64,000 nt of DNA from Erythrobacter litoralis. GTDB lineage: Bacteria; Pseudomonadota; Alphaproteobacteria; Sphingomonadales; Sphingomonadaceae. Below the pieces are notes generated by a model, which ran no database searches, was not told the DNA's origin, and saw nothing but the letters and a program-made list of their open reading frames with translations. This document shows, one piece after another, positions 1-8,299 of this stretch. Both the position numbers and the translations under genes were made by a program. The stretch is from assembly GCF_029760855.1 (NCBI RefSeq), contig NZ_SOSI01000003.1:310001-374000 (forward strand). Direction: 5' to 3'. How positions within the stretch are numbered: the first letter of the stretch is position 1; each line of letters begins with the position of its first letter.

Positions 1-1260
1 TTCGGGCTCGCACCCCTCTTCGATCAGGCGCGCCGCATTCTCAACCACGATGATTCCATCGTCGACCAGGATACCGATGGCAAGGATCAGCGCGAGCAGC
101 GTCAAAAGATTGATCGAGAAGCCCAGCGCCTGCATCAGGAAGAACGCCCCGACTAGCGCGATGGGCATGGTGACGGCGGGGACAATAGCGGAACGGACCG
201 AACCGAGGAACAGGTAGATAACCACCGCCACGATCGCCAACGCGAGGAACAGCGACTGGATCACCGATCCGATCGAACTTTCGATCGCCTCGGTCGCATC
301 GTAAACCACCTCGAAGGTAACCGCTTCGGGCAATTGTTCGCGAATGTCGGGCAGCAAATCGCGGACCTCCCCCACGGCGCTGAGAATATTCGCCGTCGGG
401 GACACTTCGATGGCCATGAACACCACAGGCTCGCCTTCGACCTTGACCGAACTGTCGTAGGTCTCCGCGCCCAGCATGGTGTCGGCGACATCGCCGAGCC
501 GAACGATAGCGCCGTCTTCCTCGCGGATCACAAGATCGTCGAAGTCTTCTGGTGACGTCAGATTGGTATTGGCCTCGATCGGGATCGAGAGCGTCGATCC
601 CTTGGTGGAACCGACAGCGGCAAGGAAATTGTTGCTCGAGAGCGCGGTCCGCACTTCGCCCGGCGTGACGCCGAACGCCACCATCCGGTCGGGATCGAGC
701 CAGATACGCATGGCGAGCGACCCGGCACCCTGCACGGCCGCCTGCTGGACACCCTCGGCCGTTTCCAGCCGCGGCTTGACCGCGCGGTTCAGGTAATCGG
801 TGATTTCCTCGCGGCTCAGAATATCGCTCTGAAACGCGATATACATCGCCGCCTGATCGCCGCCGGTGCGTACCGTCAGCACCGGGTTTTCGGATTGGGC
901 AGGCAGCTGGTTCTGCACCTGATTGATCTTGGTCAGGATTTCCGCGACCGCATCGTTGGGTGGATAGCCCAGATCCAGCCTCACATTGATCGTGCTCGAT
1001 CCTTGGCTGCTGGTGCTTTCGAGATAATCGATACCCTCCGCCGTCGCGATCGCCTGTTCAAGCGGCGTGGTGATGAAGCCACGCACCAGGTCGGCATTCG
1101 CGCCGACATAGGGAGTATTGATGGTAATCGTCGTCGACGTCGTATCAGGATACTGGCGCACGCTCAGCGCCGTCGCTGCCTGCAGGCCGAACAGCACGAT
1201 CACCATGCTGACGACAAGGGCGAGAACCGGTCTCTCGATGAAGCGCTGGAGGAAGTTCAC
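1..1260 (-). CDS. RND efflux permease, HAE1/AcrB-like (partial, C-terminus outside window)
   Basis: Inner-membrane proton-driven pump of a tripartite efflux system. Only the first 420 codons are present. The translation starts with a cytoplasmic stub and TM1, followed by a porter domain with the usual VRQYPD, TPL and QNQLP-like segments. It reaches TM4, where LVDDGIIVVEN carries the Asp-Asp pair expected of the proton relay. The start is GTG at 1260, sharing GTGA with the stop of the upstream adaptor gene, so the two are probably translationally coupled. With the adaptor and outer-membrane factor it makes a complete exporter. Substrates cannot be predicted; the HAE1 (drug/hydrophobe) subclass fits better than the heavy-metal one. 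Confidence 0.93.
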   Translation of the reverse strand, partial: MNFLQRFIERPVLALVVSMVIVLFGLQAATALSVRQYPDTTSTTITINTPYVGANADLVRGFITTPLEQAIATAEGIDYLESTSSQGSSTINVRLDLGYPPNDAVAEILTKINQVQNQLPAQSENPVLTVRTGGDQAAMYIAFQSDILSREEITDYLNRAVKPRLETAEGVQQAAVQGAGSLAMRIWLDPDRMVAFGVTPGEVRTALSSNNFLAAVGSTKGSTLSIPIEANTNLTSPEDFDDLVIREEDGAIVRLGDVADTMLGAETYDSSVKVEGEPVVFMAIEVSPTANILSAVGEVRDLLPDIREQLPEAVTFEVVYDATEAIESSIGSVIQSLFLALAIVAVVIYLFLGSVRSAIVPAVTMPIALVGAFFLMQALGFSINLLTLLALILAIGILVDDGIIVVENAARLIEEGCEPE

Positions 1261-2567
1261 GGGGTCTCCGGCACTGCCGGAACATCCTGAAGCGGCTCAT
1301 TCTGCGACGGTATCAGGGGCGTTCCATCGCTGAGCTTGACCTGACCGGAAACCACGACCCGCTGGCCCGGCTCAATGCCTTCGAGGATGGCGATGTCGAG
1401 CCCGCGCCTCTCGCCTGTTTTCACGAATGCGCGCTTGGCGATAAATTTGGGCGCAGGCGGCCCGCCCTGCCCCGAAGATGCGTTTTCGCCCCCGCCGGAG
1501 CCGCCCCCACCTTGCCCGCCGCCGTCTTCTGCCTGCTGTTCGCGCTGCTTCCGAAGCGCCTCACGCTGTTCTTCGGTCGGTTCGGCGGCAAGGAATACCG
1601 AACTGCCATAGGCATTGAACACCACCGAAGTCGCAGGAACGCTCACGACCTCGCGCGATCGGCCCGTATCCAGCGTAACCTGTGCGAACTGCCCGGGCCG
1701 AATGCGCCCATCGCTGTTCGCGACCGTCGCCTGGACTGTGAAGTTGCGCGTTCCGGTCGCCACATCGGGATTGATCGCGGTGACCCGCCCGCCGATGATC
1801 TCATCGCCGAAGCCTTCCACTTTCGCTTCGATGCCCTGTCCCACGGAAACCGCCGCGATGCTGCCTTCGGGAAGCTCGAAATTGAGATAGAGCGGCGAGG
1901 GCTGCACAAGTTGCGCGATCGCGGTGCCGGGCGACAGGAATTGGCCTCGTTCCACCAGCCTGATGCCGAGTTGGCCGCTGAAGGGCGCACGGATCGTCTT
2001 CTTGCCGATGACCGAACGGACTTCGGAGATTTGCGCGGCAAGGGCGTCGCGCTCTGCCACCGTCTGTTCGACCTCGGCTTGCGCAATGGCGCCGCGTTCG
2101 ATCAGGCGAAGAGCCCGCGCCGCGGCGGCCGAAGCCTGCCTGAGCTGTGCCTCCAGACGCGCGACCTGCGCGCGTTCCGTCGAAGTGTCCAACCGGATAA
2201 GCGGCGCGCCTTGGCGGACATATTGCCCGGCGGTGAAGAATATCTCCTCGATCGTACCGCCCAGTTCGCCCGTTACTTCGACGCCCCTGACAGGCGCGAA
2301 TGTCCCCGTCGCCGTGATCTCGCTATCCCATTGCTGCCGCGTCGCCTGGTCGATCGTCACAGTGGCGGGCGGCGGCAATTGCGGGCCTTGCTGCTCTTCC
2401 TCGCCCGACCGGAAGAAGAAGTACCAGATCAATACGATCACACCGACAATCAAGGCTCCGATCAGCGCCTTGCGCCACCAAACCATGGCACGGGCTCGCT
2501 CGGGAAGCGTGGAATCGCCATCCCCTTCGGATCTCGCCTGCGATCCGTCCCCGTCAGTTTCGGCCAT
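1257..2567 (-). CDS. RND efflux periplasmic adaptor subunit (membrane fusion protein)
   Basis: Adaptor that bridges the inner-membrane pump and the outer-membrane channel, 436 aa. It has a charged cytoplasmic N-terminus and one membrane anchor (about residues 32-52). Lipoyl/barrel-sandwich halves flank an alpha-hairpin rich in Ala, Gln and Arg, followed by a beta-barrel domain. A Gly/Gln/Ser-rich low-complexity insert lies near the C-terminus, before the membrane-proximal domain. The ATG at 2567 was chosen because the protein then begins just before the anchor; the open frame further upstream is a shadow of the outer-membrane gene. It overlaps the upstream gene by 14 bp and the downstream permease by GTGA. 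Confidence 0.92.
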   Translation of the reverse strand: MAETDGDGSQARSEGDGDSTLPERARAMVWWRKALIGALIVGVIVLIWYFFFRSGEEEQQGPQLPPPATVTIDQATRQQWDSEITATGTFAPVRGVEVTGELGGTIEEIFFTAGQYVRQGAPLIRLDTSTERAQVARLEAQLRQASAAAARALRLIERGAIAQAEVEQTVAERDALAAQISEVRSVIGKKTIRAPFSGQLGIRLVERGQFLSPGTAIAQLVQPSPLYLNFELPEGSIAAVSVGQGIEAKVEGFGDEIIGGRVTAINPDVATGTRNFTVQATVANSDGRIRPGQFAQVTLDTGRSREVVSVPATSVVFNAYGSSVFLAAEPTEEQREALRKQREQQAEDGGGQGGGGSGGGENASSGQGGPPAPKFIAKRAFVKTGERRGLDIAILEGIEPGQRVVVSGQVKLSDGTPLIPSQNEPLQDVPAVPETP

Positions 2568-4176
2568 CGATAGTCCGTTCGATTTCGTATTGCGGAAGAA
2601 GGGCTGGCGGTCGGCCTTCCCAAAGCGCCGCCCGCGTCGCGGCGATCGCCCCGTCGCCCGTCTGCGCGGAAAGGAAGCTTTCGTCCAGCGGCCCGGCTGC
2701 AACTGCGGCCAACAAGGCCGCAGTATCCTGAAAGCGCAGGGCCGAGGCGTCGACCACGGAAAGGCGCGCCTCCTGATAGGTTCGTTCGGCCTGCAGCACG
2801 TCGAACAGACTGGCGGCGCCCTCACGATAACGAAACACCGTCAGATCGAGGCTTTCCTGCGCCGCATCCAAGGCCTGTATTTGCCTCTGCAGCGCCTCGC
2901 CGTCTGCTTCCAGCGCGTAAATCCCCCCCGCAACCTCTTCGAAGGCGCCCAAAACGGTTTCCTGATAAAGAGCCAGCGTTTCCTGATACACCGCGATCTG
3001 CGCATCGCGCTGCGCCCGCAATCGACCGCCTTGAAACAGGGGCGCGAGCAGTCCCACGCCTGCCGAGTATATGAAGTCCAGGGTCGGACCGAAACCGGGC
3101 CCCTCGATACCGTTCAATCCTGCTGCGCCGGATAACGTGAAATCGGGATAAAGGCTCGCCGTCGCGACACCGATCTCGGCGCTTGCCGCCGCGAGCCGCG
3201 CTTCCGCCGCTCGTATGTCGGGCCGTGCCCGTACCAGTGTCGAGGGAAGGGTCACCGGCACTGTTTCAGGCATCGTAAGCGTCGACAAAGTCAATGCTGG
3301 GAGTTCGGCCTGCGCGAGCGGCCGACCCGTCAGTGTTGCCAACCGCGCTTCCGCCAACGCCAGATCGCGGCGAAAGCCGGGAAGGCGCGCCTCCAAGGCG
3401 CGGATCTCGGCCTCCGCGGCGACCAGATCGGCCCGCGCGGTATATCCTTCCTCCACGCGGATGCGCGTCAATTCCAAGCGATTGCGCTGTCCATCGATCA
3501 GCTCGCGCGTCACAGCGGCGCGCTGACGGATCGCCGCCGCTTCGAGCGCGCTCGACACGATGTTGCCTGCGAGAGAAAGATAGGTGGCCTGAACTTCCGC
3601 CTTGGCCGCTGCCAACTGCGCTTCGGCAGATTCGATCAGGCGATCTTCGCGTCCGAACGGATCGAGGTTGTAGTCGACAGCGATTTGCGTGGTGTAGATC
3701 GTAAACTCGCTGCTACCGCCCCCGCCGAAGCCGCCCTGACCTTGGCCCTGACCGGTCCCCTGGCCCTGTCCTTGCCCCTGACCACCAAAACCACCTGCGC
3801 CGGCACGCTGCCGTTGTATCTGTCCGTTCGCGCTGATTTCCGGAAGCAACAGTCCGCGCTCGGCGCGCAGCAAATATGCCGCTTGTGTCAAGCGCGCCCG
3901 CGCGGCCGCCAAAGTCGGGCTCTTGGCGAAGCCGGTTTGCACAAGCCGGTTGAGTTCACTTGAACCGAACCACCGCCACCATTCCTCGATCGCGCCTTCG
4001 CTCGCGAGAAACGCCACACCGTCGAATGCGGGAGCTGGCAACGGATCGAGCAAGTCGGCGTTTGCGCGATCTGTTTGGGGCGCGGTATAATCGGGACCGA
4101 CCGTAGCGCATCCCGCGACAAGGCTAGCAGCCAAAATCGCAATCGTGCGATGCGCCGGCGAGGAGACGTCCTTCAT
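2554..4176 (-). CDS. Efflux outer-membrane lipoprotein, NodT/TolC family
   Basis: Outer-membrane channel of the tripartite exporter, 540 aa. The N-terminus has a lipoprotein signal with lipobox LVAGC, so it is probably lipidated and anchored in the outer membrane. Two outer-membrane-efflux repeats follow, each with long helices such as ARPDIRAAEARLAAASAEIG. An unusual Gly/Gln repeat (GQGQGQGTGQGQGQGG) sits in the first half at about residues 135-165, probably an extracellular or loop insertion. It is the first gene of the three-gene minus-strand operon. Its promoter should lie in the 135 bp between its start and tRNA-Lys. Confidence 0.94.
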   Translation of the reverse strand: MKDVSSPAHRTIAILAASLVAGCATVGPDYTAPQTDRANADLLDPLPAPAFDGVAFLASEGAIEEWWRWFGSSELNRLVQTGFAKSPTLAAARARLTQAAYLLRAERGLLLPEISANGQIQRQRAGAGGFGGQGQGQGQGTGQGQGQGGFGGGGSSEFTIYTTQIAVDYNLDPFGREDRLIESAEAQLAAAKAEVQATYLSLAGNIVSSALEAAAIRQRAAVTRELIDGQRNRLELTRIRVEEGYTARADLVAAEAEIRALEARLPGFRRDLALAEARLATLTGRPLAQAELPALTLSTLTMPETVPVTLPSTLVRARPDIRAAEARLAAASAEIGVATASLYPDFTLSGAAGLNGIEGPGFGPTLDFIYSAGVGLLAPLFQGGRLRAQRDAQIAVYQETLALYQETVLGAFEEVAGGIYALEADGEALQRQIQALDAAQESLDLTVFRYREGAASLFDVLQAERTYQEARLSVVDASALRFQDTAALLAAVAAGPLDESFLSAQTGDGAIAATRAALWEGRPPALLPQYEIERTIDGRN

Positions 4177-4311
4177 AAGCCTATCCCGCTTGCCGAAGGA
4201 TCAAGCCCACATCCACCAATAAAAGGACGTGGACGCGACGATTAGTCTATACGCACCGTGCTTGCCCTGAGCGATTTGCAGAAACTTTCGTCATCGCATC
4301 GTGAAAAGAGG

Positions 4312-4387
4312 TGGTGAGCCCTGCTGGGTTCGAACCAGCGACCTACTGATTAAAAGTCAGTTGCTCTACCGACTGAGCTAAGGGCCC
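4312..4387 (-). tRNA. tRNA-Lys (anticodon TTT)
   Basis: Cloverleaf read on the minus strand. The acceptor stem GGGCCCT pairs with AGGGCTC with one G-T pair. The D-arm is AGCTCAGTCGGTAGAGC. The anticodon stem ACTGA/TCAGT encloses loop CTTTTAA, giving anticodon TTT. The T-arm is CTGGTTCGAACCCAG, the discriminator is A, and CCA is encoded. Length is 76 nt including CCA. No integrase or repeat suggests that it serves as an attachment site. Confidence 0.96.
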
Positions 4388-4449
4388 GACCACGGCCAAG
4401 GCACCTAGCAGGTGCGCGCCGAGGGTCAACATGGGTTTTAGGGTCGCGA

Positions 4450-4956
4450 TTACGTCGTTTCGATATTTCGGATGCGGGGACGAACGAGGCGGGCCGCCAG
4501 CTGACGAACCGTCAGGCCGCTGACCGGATCGCGCCAGTGCGGGACGATGGCCGCGGCGGGGCGCAGGACGAAGTCGCGCTGGCGGAAGAGCGGGTGGGGA
4601 ATGGTCAGCCTATCGGACGCAAAGGCGCCGCCGCTCCACAGAACGATATCGAGATCGAGCGGTCGGGCCCGCCAGCGTTGGCCGCGCCGCTGCCGTCCGA
4701 ACCGGTGCTCGATCTCCTGCAGTTCCGCGAGCATCGCTTCCGGCGGCCGATTGCTTTCGATCAGCGCGGCGGCATTGGCATAGCGTCGTTGCGATGGACC
4801 GACGGGCGCGGAACGGATGGTCGGCGAAACGGCACGGACGTTCCAGCCATTCTCGCCGAGTGCTTCTGTGGCGGCCGTAATGAGTGCTTCGGGGGGCAAA
4901 CCATGTGCCCGCATGTTCGAGCCGAGCGCGATCACATAGGCGTGCGATGCTGCCAA
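4450..4956 (-). CDS. folK: 2-amino-4-hydroxy-6-hydroxymethyldihydropteridine diphosphokinase
   Basis: Transfers pyrophosphate from ATP to 6-hydroxymethyl-dihydropterin in folate synthesis. The 168-aa product begins close to the family motif IALGSNM and contains the hallmark ARPLDLDIVLW (metal-binding Asp pair) and IPHPLFRQRDFVLRP. The frame stays open far upstream, but homology starts at AYVIALGSN. The start used is TTG at 4956, preceded by a purine-rich GGGCGAGGGCG and placed 17 bp after the aguB stop. The downstream ATG at 4914 (MRAHG) would remove the first strand and is less likely. It is probably co-transcribed with aguB. Confidence 0.88.
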   Translation of the reverse strand: MAASHAYVIALGSNMRAHGLPPEALITAATEALGENGWNVRAVSPTIRSAPVGPSQRRYANAAALIESNRPPEAMLAELQEIEHRFGRQRRGQRWRARPLDLDIVLWSGGAFASDRLTIPHPLFRQRDFVLRPAAAIVPHWRDPVSGLTVRQLAARLVRPRIRNIETT

Positions 4957-4973
4957 GCCGCCCTCGCCCGACG

Positions 4974-5849
4974 TCAGATATCTTCGCAAATCCGGCCGTA
5001 GAGCTGCGGGCGTCGATCGCGGAAGAAGCCCATGCCGGCCCGGTGCGTCGCCGCCCGGTTGAGATCGAGCGTCGCGAGAAGAACGCCCTCGTCGTCGCGC
5101 CCGTATTGTTCGACCAGATCGCCCCATTCGTCGCTGATGAAGCTGTGGCCGTAGAATTTCTGCGGGCGGTCCGACGGGCCTTCGTGCCCGAACCGGTTTG
5201 CGGCCGCGACCGGCATACAGTTCGACACCGCATGCCCGATCATCGCGCGGCGCCACATGCGGCTGGTGTCGAGATCGGCGTCGTAGGGCTCGGAGCCGAT
5301 GGCGGTGGGATAAAGCAGCACCTCGGCCCCTTTCAGCGCCATGACACGTGCGCATTCGGGATACCATTGGTCCCAGCAGATGCCGACGCCAATGCGGGCG
5401 GTGCCTCCGTCGCATGGCACATCCCATACCTTGAATCCGTCGTTTCCAGGACGGAAGTAGTACTTTTCCTCGTAGCCGGGGCCGTCGGGGATATGGCTCT
5501 TGCGATAAGTGCCCATAAGCGCGCCGTCCGGCCCGATCATGGCAAGGGTGTTGTAGTAGTGATGTCCGTCGCGCTCGAAGAAGCTCGTCGGGATCGCAAT
5601 GCGGTGCTTTCCTGCAAGCTCCTGCATCGCGAGCACACTGGGATGCTCAGCGGTCGGGCGGGCGCGGGCGAAGAACTCTTCCTCTTCCGTGCGGCAGAAA
5701 TACTCGCCGGCGAAAAGTTCGGGAGGCAGCACGACCTGCGCCCCCTCGCCCGCCGCCTGTTCCACCAGAGAGGCAACGGCGGCAATATTATTCGCTTCCA
5801 CAGGCCGGGCGAGCGGAAGCTGGAGAATGGCAAGGCGCAGATGTCTCAT
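4974..5849 (-). CDS. aguB: N-carbamoylputrescine amidase (nitrilase superfamily)
   Basis: Hydrolyses N-carbamoylputrescine to putrescine, CO2 and ammonia in the arginine/agmatine route to polyamines. The 291-aa protein has the carbon-nitrogen hydrolase triad: Glu44 in LPPELF, Lys117 in YRKSHIPD and Cys158 in GICWDQWYPE. The QWYPE and YEEKYYFRPG contexts are typical of AguB rather than of beta-ureidopropionase or the omega-amidase branch. No agmatine deiminase (AguA) is seen nearby, so the pathway partner must be elsewhere. It lies 13 bp downstream of the SIMPL gene on the same strand. Confidence 0.87.
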   Translation of the reverse strand: MRHLRLAILQLPLARPVEANNIAAVASLVEQAAGEGAQVVLPPELFAGEYFCRTEEEEFFARARPTAEHPSVLAMQELAGKHRIAIPTSFFERDGHHYYNTLAMIGPDGALMGTYRKSHIPDGPGYEEKYYFRPGNDGFKVWDVPCDGGTARIGVGICWDQWYPECARVMALKGAEVLLYPTAIGSEPYDADLDTSRMWRRAMIGHAVSNCMPVAAANRFGHEGPSDRPQKFYGHSFISDEWGDLVEQYGRDDEGVLLATLDLNRAATHRAGMGFFRDRRPQLYGRICEDI

Positions 5850-5862
5850 AGGCCGACGCGGA

Positions 5863-6621
5863 TTATGCGGGCTTCAACGCGAAGTCCACCTGGATATAGA
5901 CGTCGGAGCGGGTCGTGCCGACCATCACGCCGGGAGAGGCATCGTCGGGCGGCGGCGCGGCTACGGGCGGCGGGGCGGCAGCTTGGGCACGCACCATAGA
6001 GCCCTCCTCCATCGCTTCGGCTCCGCGCAGATAGGTCTGGCCCTGCATCCCGCCGGCATCGCGAATATAGAGGACGCGGCTGACCGTCATGTCCGCCGCC
6101 TTCGCATAGGCTTCGGCCCGCCCCATCGCGGCCCTGTAGGCATCGGCGTAAGCGAGGTTGGCGGTCGCTTCGGGATCGGTCATCGACAGGTTCGGGCCGG
6201 AGACGATGTTGGCCCCGGCATCCGTCACCGCGCTGACCGCTTCGCCCGCGCGCGCCGGCTCGTCCATCGTCACCGCAACGATATTGCTGGCGAGAAATTG
6301 GCCTTTGCGGTCGCCATAGTCGATCCGCCGCACCTGGACCGAGCGGGTCTGGATATCGTCGTCGCCGACGCCGTATTCACGCAGTGCCGCCACGATTTCG
6401 GCGATCTTTTCGCGATTGTCCTCGCTCGCCTGTCTGGCCGAGCGCGCCCATGTCTCGACGCCCGCCTCGAACTCGGCACGGTCGGGCCGGCTTTCCGCCT
6501 GGCCACTGGCGCTGACCGACAGCAGCGTTTCGCCATGATCGACGCCGCGCGCCTCGTCGGCCCGATCTGCGCAACCTGCGAGCAGGAGCGCGCCGAAAAT
6601 GACGCCCGTTCTCCAGTCCAT
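5863..6621 (-). CDS. SIMPL-domain (DUF541) lipoprotein
   Basis: Exported protein of the SIMPL/DUF541 family, 252 aa with this start. Family members are periplasmic or outer-membrane proteins of poorly defined role, some linked to oxidative stress. The N-terminus MDWRTGVIFGALLLAGC is a lipoprotein signal with lipobox LLAGC. The body has the family pattern LSVSASGQAESRPDRAEF near the N-terminus and alternating EDN-REKIAEI and VRRIDY segments. The ATG at 6621 was preferred over 6639 because it gives a compact signal peptide and has GGGGAG upstream. A Pro/Ala-rich linker lies near the C-terminus. Confidence 0.82.
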   Translation of the reverse strand: MDWRTGVIFGALLLAGCADRADEARGVDHGETLLSVSASGQAESRPDRAEFEAGVETWARSARQASEDNREKIAEIVAALREYGVGDDDIQTRSVQVRRIDYGDRKGQFLASNIVAVTMDEPARAGEAVSAVTDAGANIVSGPNLSMTDPEATANLAYADAYRAAMGRAEAYAKAADMTVSRVLYIRDAGGMQGQTYLRGAEAMEEGSMVRAQAAAPPPVAAPPPDDASPGVMVGTTRSDVYIQVDFALKPA

Positions 6622-6692
6622 TATTCCGGCACTCCCCATGTAACAGGACTACATGGTTGCAATGCCGGAAATGAACCGTGAATTACGGGCGG

Positions 6693-7556
6693 TCAGGCGC
6701 GTTTGCGGAACAGCAACGTCATCCGATCACTCTCGCCTACCGAACGGAGCGCTTCGTTCTCGCCCGATAGGCTCGGCGGCAATTGCCATACGCCGCCCTC
6801 ATGATCGGCGCTGTCCTTCGGATTGGCGTTGATATCGCTCATGCCGACCAGTTCGAACCCATGCGCCTCTACCAGCGCGATGACGTCTTCCTGCCGCAAA
6901 TAGCCGTTCGCCCCGGTGGTGTAGGACGCTGGGGCATCCGCCTTGGCGCGGTGCTGCACAATGCCGAGCATCCCGTCGTCCTTAAGCAAATCGCGCATAC
7001 GCGTGAGCTCGGTATACATCACACCCGAGCGCAGCAAATTGTGCATTTCGCGGAACACCAGCACGCGGTCTGCAGTGCCTTTCATCGCGTCGGGAATGTC
7101 CTGCGAGGCGTAGACCGAGACCGGTGCGCCGTCGAGGTTCCAGCCCCCGCGCGCTTCCTCGAACCGGCCGGGCAGCGCGCCGAAATACTCGCCGAAGCGC
7201 TCGTTATCGGCGGCGGCGGGATCAGGCGTAAGGCCGACATAGCGGCCCTCTTCGCCCAGATACGGTACCAGCACCCGTGTATACCAGCCGCCTGCCGGCA
7301 TGTAGTCCACTACGGTCATCCCCGGCTCGACCTCGAAGAAGGCGAGCGTTTCGGCCGGGTGCCGCCATTCGTCGCGGCTCTGATCCTCCGCCCGCCGCGT
7401 ATGCAAAAGGGTAGCCGCCATGCGTTGTCCGGCCGTTACGTCCATCGTCGGCATCGTGTCTTGCCCACCCGAAGTTTGGTTCATGTGATGATCGGCGGCG
7501 GCGGGCATTGCGGTAGCCAGCGCGCAGCCGGCAGCGAGGATCGAGAAAAGGCGCAT
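6693..7556 (-). CDS. Exported class I SAM-dependent methyltransferase-like protein
   Basis: 287-aa protein with a Rossmann methyltransferase fold: motif I-like MTVVDYMPAGGWYTRVLVPYL and a later DRVLVFREMHNL segment. The N-terminus MRLFSILAAGCALATAMPAAA is a typical Sec signal peptide followed by DHHMNQ, so the mature protein should be periplasmic. ATG 7556 was chosen because it starts directly at that signal peptide; the longer frame adds non-conserved residues. Periplasmic location is odd for a SAM-dependent enzyme, so a substrate-binding or otherwise altered function is possible. It is divergent from msrA across 106 bp. Confidence 0.75.
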   Translation of the reverse strand: MRLFSILAAGCALATAMPAAADHHMNQTSGGQDTMPTMDVTAGQRMAATLLHTRRAEDQSRDEWRHPAETLAFFEVEPGMTVVDYMPAGGWYTRVLVPYLGEEGRYVGLTPDPAAADNERFGEYFGALPGRFEEARGGWNLDGAPVSVYASQDIPDAMKGTADRVLVFREMHNLLRSGVMYTELTRMRDLLKDDGMLGIVQHRAKADAPASYTTGANGYLRQEDVIALVEAHGFELVGMSDINANPKDSADHEGGVWQLPPSLSGENEALRSVGESDRMTLLFRKRA

Positions 7557-7662
7557 CGTTCGTCTCCCAGTGATCGGTTGCCTTCCTTCTAGGCCGTCCA
7601 CCCCCCATGACAAGCGGGGCCGCACTTCCTATCTCCACCTCCAAGCAAGGAGATTGAGAATT

Positions 7663-8202
7663 ATGGCACAGCAACAGGTAATCGTGGCCGGCGGCTGCTT
7701 CTGGTGCACCGAAGCGGTGATGAAGGACGTGATCGGCGTCAGCGAAGTCGAAAGCGGCTATATCGGCGGCGACAAGCCCGATCCGACCTACAAGGAAGTC
7801 TGCTCGGGCAATACCGGCCATGCCGAAGCAGTGCGGGTGACGTTCGATGACGAGACCATTTCGCTGCCCGAAATCCTCGATGTGTTCATGGGCACGCACG
7901 ATCCGAGTCAGCTGAACCGACAGGGCAACGATGTCGGCACCCAGTATCGCAGCGCCATCTTCCCGCAGGACGATGCTCAGCGCGACGAAGCGCAGGCGGC
8001 CATCGAACGCTGGAATGCCGAGAACGACGGCACCGCTGTCACAACCATCGAAGGTCCGGACACGTGGTATCCGGCCGAAGACTATCACCAGGAATACTGG
8101 GCCGGAGAAGGCCAGCGCAATCCCTATTGCATGGCCGTCATCCCGCCGAAGCTGATGAAGCTGCGCAAGAGCTTCCAGAACAAGGTGAAGCAGGACGCCT
8201 GA
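7663..8202 (+). CDS. msrA: Peptide-methionine (S)-S-oxide reductase
   Basis: Reduces the S epimer of methionine sulfoxide in proteins, using thioredoxin. The 179-aa protein begins MAQQQVIVAGGCFWCTE, with catalytic Cys12 in the invariant GCFWCTE motif. GYIGGDKPDPTYKEVCSGNTGHAE and the DPSQLNRQGNDVGTQYRS segment are also family signatures. ATG 7663 has a strong AAGGAG 8-13 bp upstream. The matching R-epimer enzyme, msrB, lies about 17 kb away at 25086 and is unlinked. Confidence 0.97.
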   Translation: MAQQQVIVAGGCFWCTEAVMKDVIGVSEVESGYIGGDKPDPTYKEVCSGNTGHAEAVRVTFDDETISLPEILDVFMGTHDPSQLNRQGNDVGTQYRSAIFPQDDAQRDEAQAAIERWNAENDGTAVTTIEGPDTWYPAEDYHQEYWAGEGQRNPYCMAVIPPKLMKLRKSFQNKVKQDA

Positions 8203-8268
8203 AGCAGAACAATCGCAGGTTGATGGGTAAAATCTCGGACTGCTCTTGTATTTTAAAATTGTTAAAGC

Positions 8269-8299
8269 CAGGCATGGAACACATTGATTGCCATGCCTG
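8269..8299 (+). promoter_or_regulatory. 9-bp perfect inverted repeat covering the HWE kinase start codon
   Basis: CAGGCATGG (8269-8277) and CCATGCCTG (8291-8299) are perfect complements separated by 13 nt. The ATG at 8293 is inside the 3' arm. In RNA this would be a hairpin that buries the initiation codon; in DNA it could be an operator. No strong Shine-Dalgarno is seen before this ATG; the only candidate, GGAA, straddles the end of the 5' arm. Confidence 0.45.

Noticed and set aside
1512..2573. Long plus-strand frames opposite the efflux genes
   Set aside because: They are high-GC antisense shadows of clearly recognisable minus-strand genes and have no ribosome-binding sites or family motifs.
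4312..4387. tRNA-Lys as an integration site
   Set aside because: Flanking genes are ordinary chromosomal genes on both sides and no integrase or duplicated tRNA 3' end is present.
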